DNA from: Alphaproteobacteria bacterium
Lineage (GTDB): Bacteria; Pseudomonadota; Alphaproteobacteria; Rickettsiales; JAIXRX01
DNA: 11,710 nucleotides
Assembly (NCBI GenBank): GCA_027485005.1
Contig: JAIXRX010000201.1
Location: forward strand, 1-11,710
Direction of reading: 5' to 3'
Shown here: positions 6,413 through 11,710 of the stretch, piece by piece
Position numbering within the stretch: position 1 is the stretch's first letter
Layout of the letters: every line of letters begins with the position of its first letter
The notes under the pieces: model-generated
What the model was told of the DNA's origin: nothing
Database searches by the model: none
The model's input: only the letters and a program-made list of their open reading frames with translations
Program-made: the position numbers and the translations under genes

Positions 6413-7198
6413 ATGAGAGCTTTAGATATCGCCGCTACCGGTATGGTCGCCCAACAAACCAATATCGAAGTGATTTCGCACAACTTAGCGAACCAAACCA
6501 CCACGGGCTATAAGCGCGTGCGCGCCGAGTTTCAAGATTTGCTGTATCAAAATATGCGCCGCGTAGGAAGCCAATCGTCGGATGCCAACACCACGCTTCC
6601 AACTGGCTTACAAGTGGGTATGGGGGTGAAAACCGCCGCTACCTACCGTAACCACATGCAAGGAAGCATTAAACGCACGGAAAATAGCCTCGACTTGGCC
6701 ATTGAAGGCAGAGGATTTTTCCAAGTGGAGATGCCAGACGGGCGTATTGCTTATACCCGCGCTGGTACATTTCAAATGAGCAATCAAGGTGAAATCGTCA
6801 CGATTGATGGTTATCGTGTATCACCAAACATCACGATTCCACAGGACGCTGTTTCAGTGAATGTAAACGGTTCTGGTCAGGTCGAAGTTCAGATTGCTGG
6901 TCAAGTTCAGCCACAAAACCTTGGGCAATTAGATTTGATTAACTTCGTGAACCCCGCTGGCCTTGAAACCATCGGTGATAATTTATACCTGCAAACTTTC
7001 TCATCCGGTGATCCCATTCAAGGTCGTCCGGGTGAACTTGGTTTTGGTAAACTTCTGCAAGGTTATCTTGAGAATTCTAACGTGGACCCTGTGACTGAGA
7101 TTACTGGCCTGATCACCGCGCAACGCGCTTACGAGATGAATACCAAAATTATCAGCGCGACCGACCAAATGATGCAAGCCCTTAGCCAAAGCGCGTAA
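6413..7198 (+). CDS. flgG: Flagellar distal rod protein FlgG
   Basis: FlgG builds the distal rod, the drive shaft passing through the P and L rings. The protein has 261 residues, the usual size. It shows the N-terminal motif HNLANQTTTGYK (23-34), the central IEGRGFFQVEMPDGR and YTRAGTF segments, and the C-terminal hallmark YLENSNVDPVTEI followed by QRAYEMNTK (237-245). These are typical of FlgG rather than FlgF or FlgE. The ATG at 6413 is preceded by AAGAGGGA (6397-6404) with 8-base spacing. The stop codon TAA is followed so closely by flgA that the last A of TAA begins an ATG (7198), although flgA probably starts farther on. Confidence 0.96.
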   Translation: MRALDIAATGMVAQQTNIEVISHNLANQTTTGYKRVRAEFQDLLYQNMRRVGSQSSDANTTLPTGLQVGMGVKTAATYRNHMQGSIKRTENSLDLAIEGRGFFQVEMPDGRIAYTRAGTFQMSNQGEIVTIDGYRVSPNITIPQDAVSVNVNGSGQVEVQIAGQVQPQNLGQLDLINFVNPAGLETIGDNLYLQTFSSGDPIQGRPGELGFGKLLQGYLENSNVDPVTEITGLITAQRAYEMNTKIISATDQMMQALSQSA

Positions 7199-7236
7199 TG
7201 ACCATGAAAAATAATAAAGCAAACACAGGAGTTTTT

Positions 7237-7998
7237 ATGGATAAGAATATCTGGGGATTACTCATTCTTGGCTGGCTATTAATGGTGGCGGGCCCAATGA
7301 TTGCTTTTGGCGCTGAACCCGCTGACTATAACCGCCAAGTCACCACGCAAGATATTGAACATACGATTAGTGAAGCACTGGCTCAGGAAAAACTGGGAGA
7401 GCATTTCAAAATTAGTTTCAAAGAAACACTATCAAGCCCTGTGGCACAGTATCAAAAAGACATTAAAGCCTATGTGCATGAGTTTAGAGCTGATGCCAAT
7501 AAACGCACCTTTGAAACCATGATTGTACTAGAAGCAGATGGCCGCGCACTTGCTCCTCTGCGCCTTTCTGGTCGTTACACAACGATGAAAGAGTTGCCAA
7601 TGCTGGTGCGTGTGCTTGATACAAACGACATTATCCGACAAGAAGATGTCAGCATGCAATTAGTGCAAGCCGACCGCGTGCGCAGTAATACTGTTACGGA
7701 CATCTCACAACTCTTGGGTAAAAGTGCCAAGCGTACTATTTCTCCTGGTCGCATGGTACGTACAGAAGAAATTTCTAACCCTGCGGTGATTGAAAAAAAC
7801 AAGCCGATAACGATGGTATTCCGAGCTAAAAACATGGAAATTACCGCGATGGGTATGACGATGGATGCCGGGGCAGTTGGTGATATTATTCGCGTACGCA
7901 ACAATGATTCTGCGCGCACTGTGCAAGCCATTGTACGCGGCAATGGGGAAGCAGAGGTCATCACGTCCACCACTCAACTTTCGTCCTTGCAACAATAA
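7237..7998 (+). CDS. flgA: Flagellar P-ring assembly chaperone FlgA
   Basis: FlgA is a periplasmic chaperone that helps FlgI assemble into the P ring. From the ATG at 7237 the protein has 253 residues. A Sec signal peptide (MDKNIWGLLILGWLLMVAG) has a probable cleavage after AFG near residue 25. An N-terminal domain precedes an SAF domain (about 120-183, with LVRVLDTNDIIRQEDV and ISPGRMVRTEEI). The C-terminal domain (about 185-245) has AGAVGDIIRVRNNDSARTVQ, the standard FlgA ending. I prefer 7237 because AGGAG lies 5 bases upstream and the signal peptide starts properly there. An ATG at 7198 overlapping the flgG stop would add 13 polar residues before it. The distance to flgH is 18 bp. Its partner flgI is absent from this window. 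Confidence 0.9.
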   Translation: MDKNIWGLLILGWLLMVAGPMIAFGAEPADYNRQVTTQDIEHTISEALAQEKLGEHFKISFKETLSSPVAQYQKDIKAYVHEFRADANKRTFETMIVLEADGRALAPLRLSGRYTTMKELPMLVRVLDTNDIIRQEDVSMQLVQADRVRSNTVTDISQLLGKSAKRTISPGRMVRTEEISNPAVIEKNKPITMVFRAKNMEITAMGMTMDAGAVGDIIRVRNNDSARTVQAIVRGNGEAEVITSTTQLSSLQQ

Positions 7999-8016
7999 TA
8001 ATAAGGAAACATAGGC

Positions 8017-8775
8017 ATGAAAATTACATCTCTTTCTTATTGGGCGGCTTGCAGCGCACTGTGCCTCACACTTTCTGGCTGCGCTGCAGGCTTGGATAAA
8101 TTGGACCGCATTGGCCGTGAACCAGACTTTTCAAACGTGGAAGATCCTACCCAGAAAAAAGGTTATCAGCCGATGACTTGGCCAACGCCAGAAGTTGCAC
8201 CTCCTGGAAAACAATATGCTAATTCGCTTTGGCAGCCGGGCGCACGGGCCTTCTTCCGTGACCAACGCGCCGCACGGGTGGGTGATTTGATTCGTGTGAA
8301 TGTGGAAATTCAAGACCAAGCACAGCTGAACAACCAAACCCGTCGTGAACGCAAAACCGATGAAAGCGTGGGCGCGCCAAGCGTATTCGGCATGGAAAAT
8401 AAATTGTTCAACATTCTTCCGGGCAAAGAAAATCCTGCCTCATTGGTGGATTTGAGCAATAACAATAAAAGCGAAGGAACAGGGCTTATCAACCGCCAAG
8501 AGCGTATTAAAACGCAAGTAGCCGCGACCGTGACCCAGCTTTTGCCGAATGGCAATCTAGTAATTGATGGCAAGCAGGAAGTACGCGTGAATTTTGACCT
8601 GCGTGAAGTCTCGATTAAAGGGATTATTCGCCGCGAAGATATTAACTCCGATAATACGATTGATATTTCGCAAATTGCGGAAGCGCGCGTGACCTATGGT
8701 GGCCGTGGCCAAGTAATGGATGTGCAGCAAAATCGTTGGGGCTGGCAAGCACTGGACGCTTTGTCGCCGTTCTAG
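8017..8775 (+). CDS. flgH: Flagellar L-ring lipoprotein FlgH
   Basis: FlgH forms the L ring, the outer-membrane bushing for the rod. The 252-residue precursor has a lipoprotein signal with lipobox LSGC, placing the lipidated cysteine at residue 22. The mature part contains GARAFFRDQRAARVGDLIRV (76-95), a Gly-poor middle with RERKTDESVG, and the family block QVAATVTQLLPNGNLVIDG. It ends with AEARVTYGGRGQV and the typical terminal ALSPF. AAGGA stands 9 bases before the ATG. It is the last gene of the plus-strand rod/ring operon and faces rnhA, with a hairpin-rich spacer and a shared terminator between them. Confidence 0.96.
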   Translation: MKITSLSYWAACSALCLTLSGCAAGLDKLDRIGREPDFSNVEDPTQKKGYQPMTWPTPEVAPPGKQYANSLWQPGARAFFRDQRAARVGDLIRVNVEIQDQAQLNNQTRRERKTDESVGAPSVFGMENKLFNILPGKENPASLVDLSNNNKSEGTGLINRQERIKTQVAATVTQLLPNGNLVIDGKQEVRVNFDLREVSIKGIIRREDINSDNTIDISQIAEARVTYGGRGQVMDVQQNRWGWQALDALSPF

Positions 8776-8786
8776 TGGCTAGCATT

Positions 8787-8825
8787 TGCTTCCGCTACGC
8801 GACATTCTGTCGCTCACATGAAGCA
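8787..8825. repeat. Nested inverted repeat after flgH
   Basis: An inner perfect stem GCGACA (8799-8804) and TGTCGC (8808-8813) with loop TTC sits within an outer stem TGCTTC (8787-8792) and GAAGCA (8820-8825). The structure starts 11 bp beyond the flgH stop and has no T-tract. It looks like a palindromic intergenic element or an mRNA 3'-end stabiliser rather than a terminator. Confidence 0.45.
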
Positions 8826-8838
8826 GGCTCAAGGCTGA

Positions 8839-8856
8839 CGAAGTCTACTGACTTCG
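8839..8856. repeat. Hairpin CGAAGTC-TACT-GACTTCG
   Basis: This is a perfect 7-bp stem with a 4-base loop, the second hairpin in the 117-bp flgH-rnhA spacer. It has no following T run and stands only 8 bp before the terminator stem, so the spacer is almost continuously foldable. Confidence 0.45.
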
Positions 8857-8864
8857 ACAAACTA

Positions 8865-8894
8865 AAAAAGGAGAGGCAAATGCCTCTCCTTTTT
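8865..8894. terminator. Bidirectional intrinsic terminator of flgH and rnhA
   Basis: GGAGAGGC (8870-8877) pairs with GCCTCTCC (8882-8889) around an AAAT loop. Runs of A before and T after give a T-tract to transcripts on either strand. It can end the flgFGAH transcript on the plus strand and thrB-rnhA on the minus strand. The rnhA stop codon (8893-8895) partly overlaps it. Confidence 0.9.
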
Positions 8895-9324
8895 ATTTTT
8901 GTGGAATTCCTGCCACGGCCAATGCATCCACGCGCTCATTATTCACATCGCCCGAATGGCCTTTTACCCAGCGCCACTCAACTTTGTGCGGCTTCACTGC
9001 ACCTTGCAGCCGCTGCCAGAGATCCACATTTTTCACGGGCTTATTGTCCGCTGTTTTCCAGCCGCGTTTTTCCCAGCCTTTAATCCACTCAGTCATGCCT
9101 TGCAGTAGATATTTGCTGTCCGTCACCAGTAGTACGGCGCAAGGTTCTTTCAGCGATTCCAGCGCCATAATAGCGCCCATCATTTCCATGCGGTTATTGG
9201 TGGTGTCGCGCTCGCCACCATGCAATTCTTTTTCTTTGCCATTGCATATCAGCAAAGCACCCCAGCCACCTGGTCCAGGGTTGCCGCTGCATGCGCCGTC
9301 AGTATAAATGGTCACAGATTTCAT
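8893..9324 (-). CDS. rnhA: Ribonuclease HI
   Basis: RNase HI cuts the RNA strand of RNA-DNA hybrids, removing R-loops and primers in the cytoplasm. From the ATG at 9324 the protein has 143 residues, slightly shorter than the E. coli enzyme. The four metal-binding acidic residues are visible: D9 in IYTDGACSGNPGPGGWG, E47 in NNRMEMMGA, D69 in VTDSKYL and D133 in ERVDALA. The mobile-loop histidine is H123 in KGHSGD. The handle region KGWEKRGWKT is kept. The start is placed at 9324 because MKSVTIYTDG is the family N-terminus and its ATGA overlaps the thrB stop by 4 bp, implying translational coupling. An upstream ATG at 9354 would only add residues lying inside thrB. The end overlaps the terminator stem. 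Confidence 0.96.
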   Translation of the reverse strand: MKSVTIYTDGACSGNPGPGGWGALLICNGKEKELHGGERDTTNNRMEMMGAIMALESLKEPCAVLLVTDSKYLLQGMTEWIKGWEKRGWKTADNKPVKNVDLWQRLQGAVKPHKVEWRWVKGHSGDVNNERVDALAVAGIPQK

Positions 9325-10280
9325 AATGTTTTTCCCTGCTGGTGCGCGCACCATTTTTCTAAATATTCATTCGGGTTTTTCATGTTCAGCACCCGCTCAG
9401 TTTTCGGCGCAAGCCATTGCTGTGCCCGCGTAAGCATAAATCGTAGCGCCGCCCCGCGCGAAAGCATCGGCAACGCCTGCCTCTCTGCTGTGCTTAATTT
9501 TCGTACCGATTCATAGCCCGCAAGCAGCGCTTCCCACAAGGCAGGCTGCCACATATTTTTCTCGTCAAAACACCAGCAATTGGCCATCACCGCCAGCTCA
9601 TACACCAGCGCATCTGGCGCAGAAAAATAAAAATCAATAAAGCCGCTCACCTCACCCGTATCATCGAAAAACACATTGTCGGGAAAAAGGTCGGCATGAA
9701 TGTGGCCTTGCGGCAAGCCGTCTGCACGCTGGGTGCTCAGCCACTCCAGCTCGGCCTGCACTTTTTCCCACAGGCCTTGCTCAATCTCATCTAAGCGCTG
9801 CGCCATGGTCGTGGCCAATGGCGCAAGGCGAAAGGGCGAAAGCATGTGAGTGCGCGTGCCTTCAAATCCCTGCGTGGCAGCATGAAATTGTGCAGCAGCC
9901 ATACCTAGCGCTTGCAAATGCACAGCAGTAGCAGGCGCATTATTGCGTCCTTCCAGCCACTGCGAAATCGCGGCGGGTTTGCCCTTGATATGCCCAAATA
10001 GCGTACCATTTTTTTGTGGATAGGGCTGCGGTGCCGCAAAGCCAGCCGCCGCCACATGGGCCACCAGCCCCAAATAATAGGGCAATTCCGCCTCTGGCAC
10101 CCGCGCTTCAAAAACGGTTAACACTGCAAAAAACTGGCGGCAGGGGGTGCGAATTTCGAGTTTATAGTTAGTATTTTCCACCCCTTCAGCAATTGGCGCC
10201 ACAGAAACGAGCGTGCCTAAAGCATAAGCCTCTAAAAAATCTGAAATTTCTTGTTCATTCAGTAGGGTAAAAACGGCCAT
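9321..10280 (-). CDS. thrB: Homoserine kinase, type II (ThrB, phosphotransferase-like fold)
   Basis: This enzyme phosphorylates L-homoserine with ATP, the step before threonine synthase. It belongs to the aminoglycoside phosphotransferase-like ThrB family of alphaproteobacteria and pseudomonads, not the GHMP kinase family of E. coli ThrB. From the ATG at 10280 it has 319 residues. Seen features are IAEGVENTNYKL (30-41, nucleotide loop), the catalytic loop HADLFPDNVFF (195-205), the metal-binding IDFYF (215-219) and the C-terminal RGAALRFMLTRAQQWL. I place the start at MAVFT because AAGGA is 5 bases upstream and family members begin this way. The ATG at 10286 lies directly on the Shine-Dalgarno. 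It is coupled to rnhA by an ATGA overlap. The lytB/ispH gene often found next to this pair is not present here. Confidence 0.93.
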   Translation of the reverse strand: MAVFTLLNEQEISDFLEAYALGTLVSVAPIAEGVENTNYKLEIRTPCRQFFAVLTVFEARVPEAELPYYLGLVAHVAAAGFAAPQPYPQKNGTLFGHIKGKPAAISQWLEGRNNAPATAVHLQALGMAAAQFHAATQGFEGTRTHMLSPFRLAPLATTMAQRLDEIEQGLWEKVQAELEWLSTQRADGLPQGHIHADLFPDNVFFDDTGEVSGFIDFYFSAPDALVYELAVMANCWCFDEKNMWQPALWEALLAGYESVRKLSTAERQALPMLSRGAALRFMLTRAQQWLAPKTERVLNMKNPNEYLEKWCAHQQGKTL

Positions 10281-10476
10281 GTCCATCCTTGCGCATATCG
10301 GCTCTGACCATACGAAGTGCTTGAGATTACAGCTTTTGTCAAAGTGATTTTTTTTGTGTGCAACACTGCCGTTTTTACTGGCAGCATTCGTGTTTTTTGT
10401 GTAATACTACTTCTTCACACTGATACATAAAAACATCATCTCAACCAAAAATGTTTAGATAGAAAAGGAGCGTTTC

Positions 10477-11130
10477 ATGTTTCGTCGCAAAGAAGATGGT
10501 ACCGAAGATTTGTTGAACACCACTACCGCTGAAGATACCAGCGAAAATAAAGAAGCATCGGCCGCCCCTACTATCCCAACCTCTGCTGTGCCTGCCTTTG
10601 CAACGTCTAGTGGTGCTGCTAACTACCGCGCCGCTACAACAGCGACCCCAACTTCGACAACCCCAACCACCCCAACTTCTTCAACTGGAGGAACTAACGT
10701 GACCGACATTACCCGTGGCCGCTTTGAAGCACGCCCTACCCCTACCAACGCTTCTGATTCTGCTAAACCCACCACCAAAAGCGCGTCTAACCGTGTGTTG
10801 ACCGTCGGCAATGATATTTTGCTGAAAGGCGAAATCACCACCTGCGATCGCTTGGTGATCGAAGGCGCTGTGGACGCGACCTTGAAAGATGTTCACACCA
10901 TGGAAATCACCGAAACCGGCTCTTTCAAAGGCGTTGCTCAAGTGCAGGAAGCTGAAATCAGCGGCACGGTAGAAGGCGATTTGAACGTGACTGGCCGCTT
11001 GATCATCTACTCTACCGGTAAAGTATCCGGCAACGTGACTTATGGTGAAATTGAAATCGAACGCGGTGGCAAATTGTCGGGCGAAATCAAAACCCAAGGC
11101 AAAACCGAAGCCGCTAAAAAAGCTGCTTAG
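10477..11130 (+). CDS. Bactofilin (polymer-forming cytoskeletal protein)
   Basis: Bactofilins self-assemble without nucleotide into filaments or membrane patches that place cell-wall enzymes, stalks or chromosome partners. The 217-residue protein has a disordered N-terminal region (1-105) rich in Thr, Pro, Ser and Ala, including TPTSTTPTTPTSSTGG (57-72). The bactofilin domain follows (about 106-206), with the beta-helix pattern GNDILLKGEI, LVIEGAVDATL, AEISGTVEGDLNVTG and GGKLSGEI. The C-terminus is short and basic (KTEAAKKAA). The ATG at 10477 has AAGGAG 6 bases upstream. The gene is monocistronic: a 196-bp AT-rich spacer precedes it, in which I found no convincing promoter, and an intrinsic terminator follows 42 bp after the stop. 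No peptidase M23 gene, a frequent neighbour, lies beside it. The paralogue identity (BacA/B-like or other) cannot be fixed. Confidence 0.93.
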   Translation: MFRRKEDGTEDLLNTTTAEDTSENKEASAAPTIPTSAVPAFATSSGAANYRAATTATPTSTTPTTPTSSTGGTNVTDITRGRFEARPTPTNASDSAKPTTKSASNRVLTVGNDILLKGEITTCDRLVIEGAVDATLKDVHTMEITETGSFKGVAQVQEAEISGTVEGDLNVTGRLIIYSTGKVSGNVTYGEIEIERGGKLSGEIKTQGKTEAAKKAA

Positions 11131-11172
11131 TTTAGCATTAGGTCTTGTAATCTTAGCTAAATAATTGAAAAA

Positions 11173-11198
11173 GGGCGCTGTAAAGCGCCCTTTTTTTT
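11173..11198 (+). terminator. Intrinsic terminator of the bactofilin gene
   Basis: GGGCGCT and AGCGCCC form a perfect 7-bp GC-rich stem around a GTAA loop, followed by eight T residues. It is positioned 42 bp after the bactofilin stop codon and isolates it from the prepilin-like gene. Confidence 0.93.
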
Positions 11199-11202
11199 AT
11201 TT

Positions 11203-11227
11203 ATTTACTCCTAAAAATAAAGTAAAT
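11203..11227. repeat. AT-rich inverted repeat ATTTACT-N11-AGTAAAT
   Basis: Perfect 7-bp arms with an 11-base centre lie between the bactofilin terminator and the prepilin-like gene. It may be an operator for the downstream gene; the AT-rich background makes chance plausible. Confidence 0.3.
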
Positions 11228-11232
11228 TTCTC

Positions 11233-11259
11233 TATAAATCATTGAGTAGGGTATTTATA
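11233..11259 (+). promoter_or_regulatory. Possible leader hairpin before prepilin-like gene
   Basis: TATAAAT (11233-11239) and ATTTATA (11253-11259) can pair. This leaves a 13-base loop containing GAGTAGGG, the only Shine-Dalgarno-like stretch before the ATG at 11262. If the TATAAA is instead a -10 element, the hairpin would be DNA-level only. No convincing -35 accompanies it. Confidence 0.25.
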
Positions 11260-11261
11260 AG

Positions 11262-11710
11262 ATGATGTCATCCAAATCATTTCATTCCGCGGGCTTTTCT
11301 TTGGTCGAGCTTGCGATAGTTCTTGTAATCATTGGTCTGATTACAGGCGGCATTCTGACAGGGCAGGATTTAATTCGCGCAAGCGAACTAAACTCTGTCA
11401 TGGCTGATGTAAATAAATTTAAGACGGCCACCAATACCTTTCGTATCAAATATAACTCCCTGCCGGGCGACCTTAGAAACGCTCAGAGCTATTGGGGGAT
11501 AAATGCAAGTTGTGCCAGTGGCGGCAGCGGCACCGGCACTCAAACATGCAATGGAAACGGCGACGGAAAAATTGCAGGCACAGGACCAACTGGCACCGAG
11601 AGTAATTGGGCATGGCAACATCTATCCTTGGCTGGGCTGATTCCCGGCAACTACACAGGCAATAGCTTGGCCACCCTTGGCACCAGCATTCCCACCTCGC
11701 GTATCACGGG
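11262..11710 (+). CDS. Type IV pilin-like prepilin, N-terminal part (partial)
   Basis: The first 149 codons are present and the frame is still open at the window edge. A short leader (MMSSKSFHSAG) precedes the prepilin peptidase site G11/F12. The sequence FSLVELAIVLVIIGLITGG carries Glu at mature position 5, the classic type IV pilin/pseudopilin signal and hydrophobic helix. The globular part has YNSLPGDLRNAQSYWG (64-79) and then a Gly/Ser/Thr-rich segment bounded by two cysteines (C84, C96). It continues with CNGNGDGKI (96-104) and WAWQHLSLAGLIPGNYTG. NGNGDG resembles a calcium-binding loop and the cysteines could form a disulphide; both are inferences. The ATG at 11262 is followed directly by a second ATG. 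The ribosome site is weak (AGGG, 11 bases upstream). Whether it is a pilus subunit, a minor pilin or a type II secretion pseudopilin cannot be told without the rest and its neighbours. Confidence 0.88.
   Translation, partial: MMSSKSFHSAGFSLVELAIVLVIIGLITGGILTGQDLIRASELNSVMADVNKFKTATNTFRIKYNSLPGDLRNAQSYWGINASCASGGSGTGTQTCNGNGDGKIAGTGPTGTESNWAWQHLSLAGLIPGNYTGNSLATLGTSIPTSRIT

Noticed and set aside
8736..9083. Plus-strand frame after flgH
   Set aside because: It overlaps the flgH 3' end, the hairpin spacer, the terminator and antisense rnhA, and its translation resembles no protein.
10320..10420. Sigma-70 or sigma-54 promoter for the bactofilin gene
   Set aside because: A TTGTCA (TTGACA on the other strand) has no -10 at usual spacing; CTGGCA-N18-TAATAC is only a weak match; TGGCAGCATTCGTGT has GT instead of GC at -12.
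11113..11160. CtrA-like TTAG-N7-TTAG pattern near the bactofilin stop
   Set aside because: The half-sites are TTAG rather than TTAA and the position is at the gene's end before its terminator, so a chance AT-rich match is more likely.
1..11710. Mobile elements, CRISPR arrays, tRNA or rRNA genes, defence systems
   Set aside because: No transposase, integrase, regularly spaced repeats, cloverleaf-like sequence or defence domain was seen; the genes are conserved flagellar and housekeeping functions.

Overview
The window reads as a piece of alphaproteobacterial chromosome with moderate base composition. Supporting points are the flagellar gene order (fliL-fliM running away from flgF-flgG-flgA-flgH), a MotE/MgtE-N-like gene and a DUF6468-like gene behind fliM, a -24/-12 (sigma-54) promoter in front of the rod genes, and the thrB-rnhA pair. 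The fliLM / flgFGAH layout matches what I recall of Caulobacter, but the gene content does not point to a genus.

Region 1 (1-2320): the 3' end of a plus-strand gene that looks like lpxB (lipid A disaccharide synthase) runs into the 3' end of minus-strand recG, and the two overlap by 15 bp. Region 2 (2348-5423, minus strand): fliL, fliM, a DUF6468-like membrane/coiled-coil protein and a MotE-like protein are closely packed, with recG last in the same direction. Together they supply the stator-associated FliL, the C-ring switch protein FliM and two single-span membrane proteins probably tied to motor assembly. Region 3 (5424-5632): a 209-bp divergent control region with a near-consensus sigma-54 promoter toward flgF, a weaker one with correct spacing toward fliL, and several inverted repeats that could bind an enhancer-binding regulator. 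Region 4 (5633-8775, plus strand): flgF, flgG, flgA and flgH encode proximal and distal rod proteins, the P-ring chaperone and the L-ring lipoprotein; flgI is not here.

Region 5 (8776-8894): a hairpin-rich spacer ending in a bidirectional terminator between convergent flgH and rnhA. Region 6 (8893-10280, minus strand): thrB (type II homoserine kinase) and rnhA (RNase HI), coupled by a 4-bp ATGA overlap. Region 7 (10477-11198, plus strand): a bactofilin with a long Thr/Pro/Ala-rich N-terminal tail and a strong intrinsic terminator. Region 8 (11262-end): the start of a prepilin-like protein with a type IV pilin N-terminus and a cysteine-framed NGNGDG segment, cut by the window edge.

No RNA genes, CRISPR arrays, insertion sequences or phage genes were seen. 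The window is mostly a conserved flagellar and housekeeping block. Its less-described parts are the DUF6468/MotE-like pair, the divergent sigma-54 control region, the hairpin spacer after flgH and the unusual pilin family.
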